Below, piece after piece: positions 9,436 through 20,234 of a DNA stretch of 64,000 nt. The notes under the pieces were generated by a model. That model saw only the letters and a list, made by a program, of their open reading frames with translations. It did not search any database and had not been told where the DNA came from. The DNA lies in NCBI GenBank assembly GCA_028571685.1, contig CM053158.1:56388001-56452000 (forward strand), given 5' to 3'. This stretch comes from Heterohyrax brucei (taxonomy: Eukaryota; Chordata; Mammalia; Hyracoidea; Procaviidae). The position numbers were made by a program, and so were the translations under genes. The first letter of the stretch is position 1; every line of letters begins with the position of its first letter.

Positions 9436-9993
9436 ATAAACTTCATCCATTATATATAGTATAAATATCTTTTCCCCACTTAGTACTTGCCTTCTTTTCT
9501 TTATGGTGAATAGTGAAAAGGTTTATTAATCTTTTACTTCATGGGTAACAATTTTTGTTACAGAGTCTTTTACAATAATGAAGTTATAAAGAGACACTTT
9601 ACATGTTCTTCTAAAAGTTTTAAATACTTGCTTTCACATTTAAGTTTGTATTTAATCAAGCACTGATTTTTGTGGGTGTGAAGGGGGAACCAATGTTATT
9701 ATTTTACTATATGGTCACAGATTTGTTCCAATACTACTTATTGAAAAGTATGTATTTTATCCATTAATCTACAATGCCTTCACCATATACCAAGGCACCA
9801 CATAGATAGGAGTTTCCTTTTTGCGCTCTTGAGTGTGTTCCACTGGTAAAATTGTCTGTCACACTACTTTACAGTAATTATTACAACTTTACTATAGCTC
9901 TTCTTGATGGCACTTGGCTTATTCCATTATGGCTCATCATTTTACTTTCTTTTTTTGCTTCCCCTTCCTGATACTTGATACTTAGTAATCTGC

Positions 9994-10790
9994 TTTTTTT
10001 TTTTTTTTTTTTGCTTTAGGTGAAACTTTACGGCTCAAATTAGTTTCTCATACAAAAATTTACACACACCTTGTTATGCGACCCTAGCTGCTATTTCTGT
10101 AACGTGACGACATATTCCTCCTTTCCATTCCAGACTTCCTTGCCACCAGGCCCTATCCCTGCCTTCTAATCTCACCCTGAATGGGTGCTGAACATTTATT
10201 TAGCCTCCAGCATCTACTTGAACTAAAATACATATTCTTCAAGAGAATCATTTTACATCTTATCATCCAGTCTATTATAACAAGTTGGCTTTAGGAATGG
10301 TTTTAGTTCTGTGTTAACAGAGTGTCTGGGGGCCATGTCTTCTGTGGTTTCTCTAGTCTCTCTCAGGCCATTAAGTCTGGTCTTTTTACTAGAATTTAAG
10401 CTCTGCATCCCACTTTCCTCCTGCTCCATAAGGACTCTCAGTTGTGTTCCCTGTCAGAGCAGTCCTTGGGGATTACCTGGGCAGCAGCGAGTTCTTTCAG
10501 TCCAAGGTTAATGGAGTCTCTGGCTTATGTGGCCCATTTTGTTTCTTGGGCTAGTATCTTCCTTGTTCCCTTGTGTTCATTCTCCTTAGCACCAGGTGAG
10601 TTGGGCCAATGAATGCAGCTCAGATGGCCACTTACCAGCTTTAAAAACTCCAGAGACCACTCACCCAAGTACAATGCAGAACATTTTATTAATAATCTTT
10701 GTTATGCCAATTAACCTAAATGTTCCCTGAAACCAACCGTATCCCCCAGGCCCTCAATGCTGCCAGTGTCCCTCGAAGTGCTCAGTTGTA
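9994..10790 (-). mobile_element. L1 3' UTR, antisense (older elephant-type L1)
   Basis: Begins with a T19 run (9994-10012), the complement of a poly(A) tail. It continues with 'aggtgaaactttacggctc', 'gttaacagagtgtctggggg' and 'accactcacccaagtac'. The same block order recurs at 12.4-13.1 and 45.8-46.6 kb, which defines the family. Confidence 0.75.
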
Positions 10791-10879
10791 TTCAGGAAAT
10801 TTCTCAGCTTTTAAAGTGCTGTAGTTTTCTCCACATCTTGCATATTTATTGTTGAGTTTACTTTTAAGTACCAAATTTC

Positions 10880-11038
10880 TCAGAGCCCTGGTGGTGCAAT
10901 AGTTAAGCACTTGGCTGCTTACCAAAAGGTTGGCAGTTCAAATCCACCAGCTGTACTCCTGCAAAATCCTATGGAGCAGTTCTATTCTTTCATATACGGA
11001 CACTGTGAGTTTGAAATCAATTTGATGGCAATGGAGTT
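10880..11038 (+). mobile_element. AfroSINE
   Basis: 'agagccctggtggtgcaatag' through 'aatttgatggcaatgg'. The tail is nearly lost. It lies in old antisense L1M sequence. Confidence 0.88.
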
Positions 11039-11136
11039 GTTCTTTCAGTTTACTGTAATATTATCTTTTGAAAACTTCTATCAATTTTTAGCTGGTACAT
11101 AGAAATGCACCTGGCTAAATTCTACTGTTATTTGAC

Positions 11137-11319
11137 TTATGTATCTACTGGAAACCCTGGTGCCACAGTGGTTAAGTGCTTTGGCTGCTAACCAAAAAAG
11201 TCAGCAGTTCAAGTCTACCAGGTGCTCCTTGGAAACTCTGTGGGCAGTTCTGCTGTGTATAGGTTGCCGTGAGTCAGAATTGACTCAACGGCAGTGGGTT
11301 TTTTGGGTTATGTATCTAC
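11137..11319 (+). mobile_element. AfroSINE with exact 12-bp TSD
   Basis: 'ttatgtatctac' flanks the element exactly at 11137-11148 and 11308-11319. The body (11149-11307) starts 'tggaaaccctggtgccacag' and ends 'cggcagtgggttttttggg'. Confidence 0.93.
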
Positions 11320-12085
11320 CTCTCAGTCTTCTATGAGGACAAGTATATGCCAAAAAATTATAAGAACTTGGTTTCTTCCTTTTCAGTCTTTACATTTATC
11401 TATTTCTTTCTTAACTGCAGTGGCTGAGATCTCTACCATGTTGTCTAGCAGCAGTGAAAGTAGGCATCATTGTCTTATTCTTAGTTTCAAAGGTAACACT
11501 TTTAATATCTTACTTTAAAAATTATGCTTGCTGATAGCTGTTGGTACTCTTTTAACAGGCAAATTTCCTTCTATTCCTCATTTTTCTAAAAGTTTTATCA
11601 CAAAGGAGTACAACATTGAATGTTTAACACTTATTGAAATCATAAAGTTTTAATCCTTAAACACATTAATATGGAAAATCAGGTTAATAAACTTTCAATG
11701 TCATCTCACTCCTGAATTCCTGGGATAAAATCAACTTAGTTTTGCTGTATTACTTTTTGTAAAGATTGATGAGTTTCATTTTGTTAATATTTTTATTAAT
11801 ATAACTGCATCTATATTTATGAGTAAAATAGTCTGTTGTCTCTGTTTTGTTCACAGAGTGGAACTGTGTAGTCTCTCCTTTTGCATCCTATGAAAGAGCT
11901 TGCATGAAATCAGAATGATTTTTTCCTTGAAAGTGATGTACAGTTTGCCTATAATACCAACTAGTCTGGTACTTTGCATGTGCGAAGAAAAACATTTACG
12001 AAGTTTACAACGTTTTAATGATATATTAAGCAAGCCCAAAACTACCAGTTCCTATATGAGCCACATTCTTCCCAAGCAAATACCA

Positions 12086-12232
12086 AAATCCTGTGGCCAC
12101 TGTGCTAATTCCAACTGATAGTAACCCTGTAAGACAGAGCAGAAATGCCCCACAGGGTTTCTAAGAAGCACCTGGTGTCTGCAAACTGCTGGTCTTCGGT
12201 TTAGCAGCCATAGCTCTTAACAGGGTTTCCAC
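12086..12232 (-). mobile_element. AfroSINE, antisense
   Basis: The minus strand shows 'ggaaaccctgttaagagc', 'gctaaaccgaagaccagc' and 'ctgtcttacagggttac'. It is moderately diverged, without a clear TSD. Confidence 0.82.
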
Positions 12233-12430
12233 CCAACAGAATAGGAAGCTTTTGTAAAATGTGGCCATGTTCAAGATCAATAAAACAAGGCTTAACCCCT
12301 TCCAAAGAACTGGCAATACCAAAAAGTTAATAAAATAGAAGTATATACAGACCAATGCTTATTAATAGTTACCAAGAGCTGGTGGATAGCTGGTGTAGGG
12401 GGAAGAGGATTCAGTGCTTACAGAACAGAG

Positions 12431-13150
12431 TTTTTTTTTTTTTCTTTTAATCATACTGTAGGTGAAAGTTTGCAGTACAAATTAGTTTCTCATTTAAAAA
12501 TGTACATATCAATTGCTTCATGACATTGACTGCAATTCTGGCAATGAATTAGCACTCTCCTCTTTTTTCTTTACACCTCAGGTTCCCTGTGTTCATTTAT
12601 CCAGTTTTCCTGTCCCTTCCTGTCTTCTGTATTTGCTTTTGGGCAGGTGTTACCCACTTGGTCTGTATATTGATTGAATTACAAAGCACATTCCTCATGT
12701 GTTAGTGTTTGTTTTCATAGGCCTATGGAAACCCCAGTGGCATACTACTTAAGCACCGTGGCTGCTAATCAAAAGATCGGCAGTTCAAATCCATCAAGTG
12801 CTCCTTAGGAACTCTATGGGAGTAGTTCTACTCTTTCCTACAAGGTCTCTGAGTCTAAATCAACTTGTCAGCCATGGGTTTGGTTTTGGATTTCTCTAGT
12901 CTTTGGCTAAAAGATGGACTTCAGGAGCAGCTTTCTGTTCTCAGTTAACAGGTTGTGTTGGAGCATAGTCTCATAGGTCCCTCCAGTCTCTATCAAACCA
13001 GAGAATCATGTGAATTTGACCTTCATTCAGCATTTTTCTCTTGCTCCATTCAGGATCTTCTACAGTGACCCTTGTCAAAGAGGTTGGTGGTGGTAGCTGG
13101 GCACCATCTAGTTTTTCTGGCTCAGCCTAGAGGACACTGATGCATGTGAA
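12431..13150 (-). mobile_element. L1 3' UTR, antisense, split by AfroSINE
   Basis: Starts with a T run and 'gtaggtgaaagtttgcag', then 'ggttccctgtgttcatttatcc'. It is interrupted by a SINE at about 12724-12886 and resumes with 'gtctttggctaaaagatgg' and 'gggcaccatctagtttttctgg'. Confidence 0.75.
12724..12886 (+). mobile_element. AfroSINE inside an L1 3' UTR
   Basis: 'atggaaaccccagtggcatac', 'gctgctaatcaaaagatcgg', 'ctaaatcaacttgtcagcc', then a GGTTTTGG tail. The host L1 block continues on both sides. Confidence 0.88.
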
Positions 13151-13189
13151 GACTGAGCTTCTGTTAAGCATGGCTTAAAAAACAAAACA

Positions 13190-13480
13190 AAACTGGAGGA
13201 CCATAAAGAATGACCATGTATTGGATGCACTTTATGGTTCCGTACATCTATAGGATATCATCCTGCTGACCTCTGGCTGGAGGATGGAGAGTGGGTGGAG
13301 AGGAGGAGAAAGGAGACTGTTGGGAGGATCAGACATGTATGGAGCAGAGAGGAATACTGTGCTGTCACCGGACAGGGAGAGCAGTGGAAGCTGCATGTAA
13401 GTGGGTATATAAATTTATATGGGAATGTACATTTTCACTCAGTCATATTAAATAAGAATAAAATAAAATAAAATAAAAAT
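13190..13480 (+). mobile_element. L1 3' end, 5'-truncated
   Basis: Matches the end of the L1 3' UTR at 44.25-44.5 kb: 'gtacatctataggatatcatcc', 'ggagagtgggtggagagg', 'ggagcagagaggaa', 'gggaatgtacattttcactc'. The tail is (AAAAT)n-like (13447-13481). Confidence 0.85.
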
Positions 13481-13504
13481 ATTAATCACAGAAAAAAAAA
13501 AGCT

Positions 13505-13640
13505 GGAGAACAGATTAGGGTGATGGTTGAACAACACAAAGAATGTAAGTTAATATCACTAAACTGCACATGTGAAAGATGTCAAAATGTCAAATGTTTT
13601 GTTGCATATATATTTAACATAAAAAAATGTAAAAATAAAA
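13505..13640 (+). mobile_element. old L1M 3' terminus
   Basis: 'atggttgaacaacac', 'cactaaactgcacatgtgaa' and 'gttgcatatatatttaac' before an A-rich end fit the conserved 3' terminus of old mammalian L1M elements. Confidence 0.5.
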
Positions 13641-13739
13641 CAGTCCATTTGTAATGCTAGCCCTATTACTAAGAGGCAGAAAAACAAAGCCTGAGTAAAT
13701 CTCCTAGCGTGATTTGTCTGTTTCTTTCTGTAAATTAGT

Positions 13740-14335
13740 AATTCTTGCTTTATGAATTTTTAGGTTATACATTTATGTATTCTGAAGCTACTCTGTGAAG
13801 TGCATAGATGTTTTCATTTACTATGTTTTCCTAGTGAGTTGGAATTTTATTTTTATTTAATGATCTTTTTATCCCTAATATTTTGAATTAACTTATTTTC
13901 TCTTGCATTCATAACACAACTCGTGCTTTCAGTTCTTTTTTGCTTGGAATATCATGTTCATTCTTCCTTTGTGATATCTGGTACGAATCTCAAAGGAAGC
14001 AAAGAGCTTAATTTTTATTTGTATTTAACTGGACAATCTTATTATATGGTTTTATTTACATTTACAGTGATCACTGACATACTGTAATTCATTTCTCCCA
14101 TCCTACTTTGACTCTTTTGCCCCTTTTTTCTTCCATTTTTAATGAAATCAGCCTTTTTATATTTCTTTCTGTATACTTACATAGGAGTTTTATTTTCTGT
14201 TTTTATCTTTTTAGCAGTTACTCTAAAAATGTCAACGCTTTAATTTTAAGACTAAAGATAACATTTTTAACCCAGTCTTAATCACCTAAAGGATCTCAGA
14301 ACACTTCAACTATGATCACTCTCCCAACCTACATC
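13740..14335 (-). mobile_element. old L1M, endonuclease-region remnant, antisense
   Basis: 'gatctttttatccctaatat', 'cttggaatatcatgttcattc' and 'tttacatttacagtgatcac' fit, in order, the antisense of the L1M ORF2 5' region. No frame is left. Confidence 0.5.
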
Positions 14336-14627
14336 TCCTTTTATTCAGTATTTTAGTTCTGATAATGTAGGATTCTTTTTCCAGGAAGAGATTTGTCCAC
14401 ATTTACTCAGTGAGTTTATTATGAAGCTAGGATCAGCATCTATGGCTCCCATTATTTAACAGCTATATTGAGGAATATTTTACATAGTACACAATTTGCC
14501 CATTTCAAGTGTACAATTCAATGACTTTATATAAATATCACCACAAATCAGTTTTAGTACAAGTTGCATTCCCCCAATAAGATTCTACATGCCCCTTTAC
14601 TGCTAATCCCTGTTCCTACATCTTGTT

Positions 14628-14790
14628 GCTGTTGTTAGGTGCCATCCAAGTCATGACATATTAGTGGCCTCTGACTCATGGTAACCCCATCCATGTTCAA
14701 CAAAACTAAATGTTGTCTCATCTTGTACCATCCTCACAGCTACTGCTATGTTTGAGCCCACTGTTGCAGACACTGTTAATCTATTTCCAC
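14628..14790 (-). mobile_element. RTE 3' end, antisense
   Basis: 'gttgctgttgttaggtgccatc' begins it (complement of the RTE terminus), then 'catcttgtaccatcctcac' and 'gagcccactgttgcagacac'. It is immediately followed by an opposite-strand RTE piece. Confidence 0.75.
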
Positions 14791-14894
14791 CAACAGTCCC
14801 AGACAATCTATAACAGGTTTTCTTAGCATAATATTTCCAAGTTTTACCTACGGCATGTATTTGTGTTTCTAAACAGTATTCCACTGGATTAGGA

Positions 14895-15172
14895 TGTTGG
14901 CAAAGAATGTTAAAAATACCATGGACTGCCAAAAGAATGAACAAATCTGTAAGAAGTACAGCCAGGAAGTTCATTAGAAGCAAAGATAGTGAGATTTCAT
15001 CTCACATACTTCAGAAGGTTATCAGGAGGGACCAGTCCGTATGATCCTCAGTAGCCAATGAAAAAGATGGCTCTCAATGAGATGGACAGACACAGTGGCT
15101 GCAACAATGGCCTCTAGCATAACAGTAATTGTGAGGATGGCACACTCACTTAACTGCACCTAACAACAACCC
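14895..15172 (+). mobile_element. RTE 3' end, sense
   Basis: 'ttggcaaagaatgttaaaaat', 'agtacagccaggaagttc', 'gtggctgcaacaatgg' and the terminus 'gcacctaacaacaac'. It includes the same 3' terminal region as the antisense piece on its left. Confidence 0.8.
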
Positions 15173-15582
15173 ATTGTGGATGTACCACATTTTTGTCTCT
15201 CTAGTCACCAGTTAAAGACTTTAAAGATGTTCATATTTTTTAACTATTGTAAATAATGCTGCTAAATAAATTAATGTGAAATTCTTTTTGTGGACATGTT
15301 TTTCATTTTTCCTGGAAAGATACCTTGAAGCAAAATTGCTGTATTATGTGGTATATTTAACTTTTTTGACAAACTTAGAAACTCTTATTCAAAGCAGCTG
15401 CACCATTTTACATTCCCACCAGCAATGTGTGAGAGTTCCTGTTTCTCCACAAACTCATCAACATTTGTTACTCTCTATCTTAGTTGTTACAACCATATTA
15501 ACAATTCAATGTATCTATTTGTGGTCATAATTCAATCCATAACCATTCCCTTTTGGAAAGTTTTAATCTTATAGGTTTATAT

Positions 15583-15961
15583 TACACCTACTCCTCACTT
15601 ATCAATGATCTATCTTATTATCTAATATTTTGCATTTATGAAAATAGTAAAAAATTTACTATCTGACTATTTTGTGGATTAATGACAAGTGTCTGGCAGT
15701 AAACTAACACCAAGGTGTGAGATGAGAGTAATGCTAACTGTGATGGTTAAAGTTATGTGTCAGCTTTGCTGGGCCATGATTCTCAGTGGTTTGGGAGTTA
15801 CATAATGACAGTTACGTTAACTTAGCAGTTATGTAATGACACAGTCACCCTCGATTTTGGGATCTGATGTGGTCATCCTTCATTTTCACTTAATGTCAAT
15901 TTCTGCAGAATGACCCCGTCTTCGGAACCTAACTATGTCGATAAGTGAGAAGTTAGGTGTA
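15583..15961. mobile_element. DNA-transposon MITE with 21-22 bp terminal inverted repeats
   Basis: The left end at 15583-15603 ('tacacctactcctcactt' then 'atc') is mirrored at 15940-15961 as 'gataagtgagaag' then 'ttaggtgta', with few mismatches. No transposase frame is inside, so it is non-autonomous. Family not assigned; I could not define a clean TA duplication. An LTR-like block occupies the middle. Confidence 0.6.
15738..15895 (+). repeat. LTR-like block
   Basis: 'tgatggttaaagttatgtg', 'ctgggccatgattctcagtgg' and repeated 'gttatgtaatgac' units resemble a MaLR-related 5' LTR part; related sequence is at 33.99 kb. It lies in the middle of the MITE and probably inserted into it. Confidence 0.4.
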
Positions 15962-16064
15962 CTATTTTATACAGTTACATTTTTAGGTGGATCCATATGT
16001 CTACTAATTCCTTTACTCAACACTATTCTGGCATCATTTTCCTTCTTTCTAGAATATATCTTTT

Positions 16065-16640
16065 AAAAGTGCCATCAGTGACAGTCTGTTGGTTTAATCT
16101 AAAAATATTCTTCCTTTTCTCTCGTATCTGAAAACCCATTTTTGATGGGTGCATAATTCTTGGATAATGCTTAATTTCCTGCAGGAAAATAAAGATATTA
16201 TTTTACTGTCTTCTGATTTTCACTGTTGCTTTTCAAACGTGTATCACTTAAATTTTTCTTTGTAAGCAATCTGTTTGTTCTCTTCGGGTGATTCAAAATC
16301 TATAGCATGGCTTTTCTGTAGTTATACTACAACTTATCTACTACAGACTTTCTTATATTTTTACTCTTCTCTCCTTGAGGCATTCCAGTTTGCTATTTAG
16401 CTAGATACTGTCCCACTGAACCATTTACTCTATCGCCCACATTTAGGTAAATTTCTTCCATTCATCTTCAAGGTTACTAATTCTGTATTCAAGTATTGAT
16501 TCCAATGTTAAACTTATCCACTGGTTTCCAACAGTCATGTTTTTAATTCTTATTTTGTTATTTTTAAACCTATCTGCTTGCTTCTTTTACATTTTTTCTC
16601 AGATCTTCTTTTTCTTCTAAGAACATCAACTTGAGGATTT
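16065..16640 (-). mobile_element. old L1M ORF1/5' region remnant, antisense
   Basis: 'gacagtctgttggtttaatc', 'tattattttactgtcttctg', 'ttcagg'-like and 'aggttactaattctgtattc' occur in the order expected of antisense L1M 5' sequence. The match is by remembered pattern and is diverged. Confidence 0.45.
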
Positions 16641-17186
16641 CAAAATGGAAAAATAAGGGAGGATAATTCTAAAACTGGGAGAAAATTTAAAACATCTGTT
16701 TAGCAAGCTTAGTAGATTTTTTCCCCCCTCAGACGGTATAGGAAGAAGTAGAAGTGATTTTCAAGTTAAAATATTCAATAAATAATTAAGTTAATAAATA
16801 AAGACATGTTGTAAAATTTTTTTCTTGTAGCCGGAAGACTAAAAAAGGCCAATGGAGATCCTTACCTATTGCAAATTCTAATAAAGTTCTGAGTACATGT
16901 ACTCGATTTTCAGTGAAGTTTTCGTTTACACTTACATGCATGAACCACAAACCTGTGTCTTCCAGCACTATTCTAATGTCAAATAGTTGTACCCCTGGAG
17001 GCAAAAACAGATTCATACTTCTTGATCATCTTACTATTTTTGATAATTCTGTTGTGGTTTGCTCATTTTTATTCTACCTTTTATTTCTTTAAATAATTTC
17101 TACAGTAAGTAGAAATTATGGGAATACTGTATCCAGTATCCCCATATCCAGTATTCCCATATCAAATGCTTAGGGGTCTAACTCTG
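16641..17186. other. no recognised gene
   Basis: A 76-codon open frame on the minus strand (16786-17016) has no recognisable domain or splice context. A local direct repeat of 'cccatatccagtattcccat'-type sequence lies at 17127-17163. Confidence 0.4.
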
Positions 17187-17189
17187 GCT

Positions 17190-17224
17190 GTGTGCATGTG
17201 TGTGTCTGTGTGTGTGTGCATGCT
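17190..17224. repeat. (GT)n microsatellite
   Basis: About 35 bp of TG repeats with short interruptions. Confidence 0.85.
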
Positions 17225-17483
17225 TATTTTTGCTGGGTCTCTCCTATGGTGGTTTATGAGCTCTTGTTTATTGATGCAACTGTGTTAGAAATCTAGAGAG
17301 CTACACCAAAGATTCTTTCCACCAGGAAAGATTTTCTTTTGCTTGTGCTGAGAGATAGGTGATAGTATTAGCTTGAAAATTACTTTAAAGCATTCACAGG
17401 CATAGACTTAATCTAGGAATCACAAGTTCTGCTCATTTAAACTTTACGGTCATGTTTCATAACATCTCGAAACAGACAATACG

Positions 17484-17645
17484 CAAATATATATAAATAC
17501 ATATATTTATATATATAATTATATACTCACTGCCACTGAGCGGTGTCTGACTCACAGCGACCCTAGAGGCCAGACTAGAACTGTCCCATAAAATTTCCAA
17601 AATATTATATAAAACTATTATGTAATTATATAGATATATATATGG
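17484..17645. repeat. AT-rich microsatellite cluster around a SINE fragment
   Basis: (TA)n-type runs occur at 17484-17525 and 17620-17645. A SINE piece lies between them. Confidence 0.75.
17523..17610 (-). mobile_element. AfroSINE 3' half, antisense
   Basis: 'actgccactgagcggtgtctg' then 'gactcacagcgaccctagagg' and 'gaactgtcccataaaatttcc'. It is 5'-truncated and was inserted in, or expanded with, AT repeats. Confidence 0.75.
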
Positions 17646-17868
17646 AGAGAAAGAAAGAGAATTCCTGATGGTGTATCAGACAGCTCTTGTACAACACCTT
17701 ATACCTTCCTTGCACAGCCTCACACTCCAGCCACTGATACGATTACAGTTCTTTATGGTTCTTCTCAGGCTTTAACCAGCTTTGTGCTGGTGCAACCACA
17801 CAGTGACTTATCCTGGGCCCCACTCTGTGTATCTCTTGCTTCCTACCTAAACTTTCCTACAATGCTGT

Positions 17869-18190
17869 ATTAGTTTCCTAGGGCTGCCACAACAAACTGC
17901 TACAAACTGGGTAGCTTAAACAGCAGAAATTTATTAACTCACAGTACTGGAGGCTAGTAGTGCACACTCAGATGTTGGCGGGGTCATGCTCTCCATGCTC
18001 TCCCAGATTCTAGGAACAACAGGCATTCCTTGGCTTGTAGCAGCCTAACTCCCATCCTTTCCTCCATCTTTAGTTGGTCATCTTCCCTGTGTGTCTGTGA
18101 CTTTTCTCCTCTTTATAAAGAATAGCATTATTACTGGACTAGGACCCACTGTACTCCAGTATGACCTTATGCCAACTTAAAAGAAAGCAC
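17869..18190 (+). repeat. ancient L1M-type 3'-end repeat
   Basis: Starts 'tgtattagtttcctagggctg', then 'aacagcagaaatttattaac', 'cattccttggcttgtagc' and 'ggactaggacccactgtactc'. Relatives at 57.6, 60.4 and 62.4 kb have the same layout. I believe it is an old L1M-class 3' end; the subfamily is not resolved. Confidence 0.55.
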
Positions 18191-18214
18191 CTTGAAAGAC
18201 CTCGTTTCCAAACA

Positions 18215-18296
18215 AGTTATATATATATGTATATGCACACGTATGTGCATATATATGTATATACATGTATGCATGTATGTATATATGTGTATGTAA
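18215..18296. repeat. (TA/TG)n microsatellite
   Basis: Alternating TATG/TATA/CATG units over about 80 bp. The minus strand forms a spurious open frame rich in Ile, His and Tyr. Confidence 0.88.
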
Positions 18297-18299
18297 TTA

Positions 18300-18985
18300 G
18301 CAACAATGTGAACTTGCACTAAATTCACAGATCTTTCCTTTGTACTTAAGAAAAACTCAGTATATGTCTTTAACGGATTTTTATCAGAAGTCACACTACC
18401 TCTTCAGCAAAGCTAGTTATCTCAGATGTTAAAGATTCTGCTACATAAACCTCTGACAGGCTAGGTTTCCAGGTGACAAAATCCAAGCTGTAAAATTATA
18501 AGACCAGAGATAGTAAAATGTTTAGGTTCCCTGTTACACATAGAGTCAACTTGTCCTACATGACAGCTTGATTTACTAGTTTACAAATTAGTTGATTGCT
18601 AAATACTCCTGCTAGTAGCACTAGCAAATGCTGACCTTACTACAAAACCACCAGCATTCAGCACAAGCAGTTATTGCTTTCCGTGACAGTATGGGGCCAT
18701 AAAAATACTGTGCAAGCTGAAACCGGGCAAAGTGATCTTAATAAACAATGGGAAGTAATACAATTGTTTCAAAACCTTTAAAACTTTTTTGTTAAAACAT
18801 TAAAAACTGCCTTATTGTCAGATATAAATGCATACAGGAATGGAAAAAATGTGAAACTAATACTAAGTACACTCCAATTTAAAGCATCACATACTCTGAT
18901 AATTCAGGTGTGCTATTTCCTTGTTAAGAAAAAATTATCAGTAGTTCTCTGAACAGTGTTTGTCTTCCTCTTCTAGTCCTTTAAC
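18300..18985. other. no recognised feature
   Basis: AT-rich sequence with no named repeat or gene. Confidence 0.4.
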
Positions 18986-18999
18986 TTACAATACTGGAT

Positions 19000-19446
19000 G
19001 AGCATCTTTTTTATGCCTTATCATACTTTTTCTAAGTTTGCATCAGCTTTCAACACTTTATTCTTTGTGCTTCGGTAGCACGAAACACCTCCAAGAGTTC
19101 CTTAATACGAACTTGGAGTTGTTTTGCCAGTGTTACTTCCTCTACGATATCTTCCTCTTTTGTGATACATTTTGTTCATTTACGTTGATAAGCTCTCTCT
19201 CACTCGGTTTTCCTGCCTGTGTATGTGAGTCTCTCAAATGGTGACAGTGTCACCATTCGCATGGCCATCTCTTTCTTGCATAGTAACTTCATTTATATTT
19301 AACTTGAATTTCCCTTGCAGTGTTATTACTTTTTCCTTTCTTCCTCCTCTTTCATCTTTACTGGCCAATTTCTTCTTTTGATTATCCAGTTTTGTAAAAT
19401 GTCCCACGAGCACATCACTGGGAGACAAGAAGAAACACAAATACAT
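19000..19446 (-). pseudogene. possible Tigger-like transposase N-terminal remnant
   Basis: The minus-strand frame at 19234-19446 reads '...RKEKVITLQGKFKLNI...', close to the KRKxITLxEKL-type start of the helix-turn-helix in pogo/Tigger transposases. Further downstream on the minus strand (to about 19000) the sequence looks degraded but protein-like. This is a weak, motif-level call; it may instead be chance. Confidence 0.3.
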
Positions 19447-19526
19447 GCTGTGCTGTATGCGAACTGCACAGCAGACACACAGTGGCCAATTACTGACAAA
19501 TTTTTATAAAACCAAGTCTAAGTAAT

Positions 19527-19726
19527 TACCATTACCATTATTATTTCCTTTTTTACTTTTTTTATTATGACTGAGTGAAAATGTACATTCCCATATAAAT
19601 CTACATGCCCACCTATATGCAGCTTCCACTACTCTCCCTGCCCAGTAACAGCACACTATTCCTCTCTGCTCCAGGGGTTTCCCTGGGAGCATGGCCCCTG
19701 GCCCTGCTGCTACCATTACCATTATT
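19527..19726 (-). mobile_element. short L1 with inverted 5' end, exact 16-bp TSD
   Basis: 'taccattaccattatt' occurs exactly at 19527-19542 and 19711-19726. Within it, 19543 to about 19674 is antisense L1 3' terminus ('gtacattcccatataaatc', 'ctgcccagtaacagcacac'). The last ~36 bp ('ttccctgggagcatggcc') is L1 3' UTR in the opposite orientation, matching 44.16-44.19 kb in sense. This is the structure produced by twin priming. Confidence 0.85.
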
Positions 19727-20234
19727 TAAAAATGACTGTATCCATGATTTACAAAGCCTTTTGCAACAAAATACTTACAACTGAAAAACATTTATTTTTA
19801 AACTCCTACCTCCAATGATTTTACAGAGTGATACTGTCTCTCTGTCTTTAACTTTCTCTCATTTATTTATAACTTAGTAGACAATTTAAAATATGCTATC
19901 GTTGACTTTTAAATCATAGCTCCCTTACCAAATATGGATGAAATCTTTATTTCTCTAAAAATCACCAGCTCTCTGGAGATTGCTTATTTATCTTTTAAGA
20001 TGCAAAAAGGCAACTTGTATTTGTAGATGGGCTTTTTGTTTAATTTAAGCATCTGCTAAGAAAAGGAACCCACAGGCACTGAATTATGTCAGAGCATTGT
20101 AATGTACAAGACTGTTTTGGACAGATCGGTTTCTTACTTTAAGAAACTGTAGTGAGACTTAGGAAGGAAAAACAAGAGGTACAGATACAATGGAGGGGGA
20201 AGACTGTCCCCATAAAATTTTTCTTTTAAATGAA
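19727..20234. other. no recognised feature
   Basis: AT-rich, with no gene or named repeat. Confidence 0.4.

Larger units (their letters stand above)
9440..11830 (-). mobile_element. old L1M ORF2 region, antisense, with nested insertions
   Basis: Two blocks (about 9440-9945 and 10800-11830) read in L1 ORF2 order on the minus strand: for example 'ttattgaaaagtatg', 'tttttagctggtacatagaaatg' and 'agtgaaagtaggcatcattg'. A younger L1 3' end (9994-10790) and two AfroSINEs sit inside. All frames are broken. Confidence 0.65.
14455..15540 (-). mobile_element. old L1M 3' part, antisense, split by RTE pieces
   Basis: The left part (14455-14625) has 'caagtgtacaattcaatgac', typical of the L1M 3' UTR. The right part (15170-15540) has 'caccattttacattcccacc', 'agcaatgtgtgagagttcc' and 'atcaacatttgttactctc', from the ORF2 C-terminal end. 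RTE fragments fill the gap. Confidence 0.7.

Noticed and set aside
9901..9922. 'cttgatggcacttggctta' as another SINE-tail insertion
   Set aside because: It resembles the tail motif, but no flanking duplication is found and the old L1M there has similar 'cttgat..ctgg' sequence, so it may be native.
16786..17016. 76-codon minus-strand frame as an exon
   Set aside because: No conserved motif and no clear splice sites; AT-rich flanks make chance likely.
18167..18394. 75-codon minus-strand frame
   Set aside because: It is a translation of the TA/TG microsatellite.
19068..19084. 'gtgcttcggtagcac' as a U6 snRNA pseudogene
   Set aside because: Only the first ~15 bases resemble U6; what follows does not.
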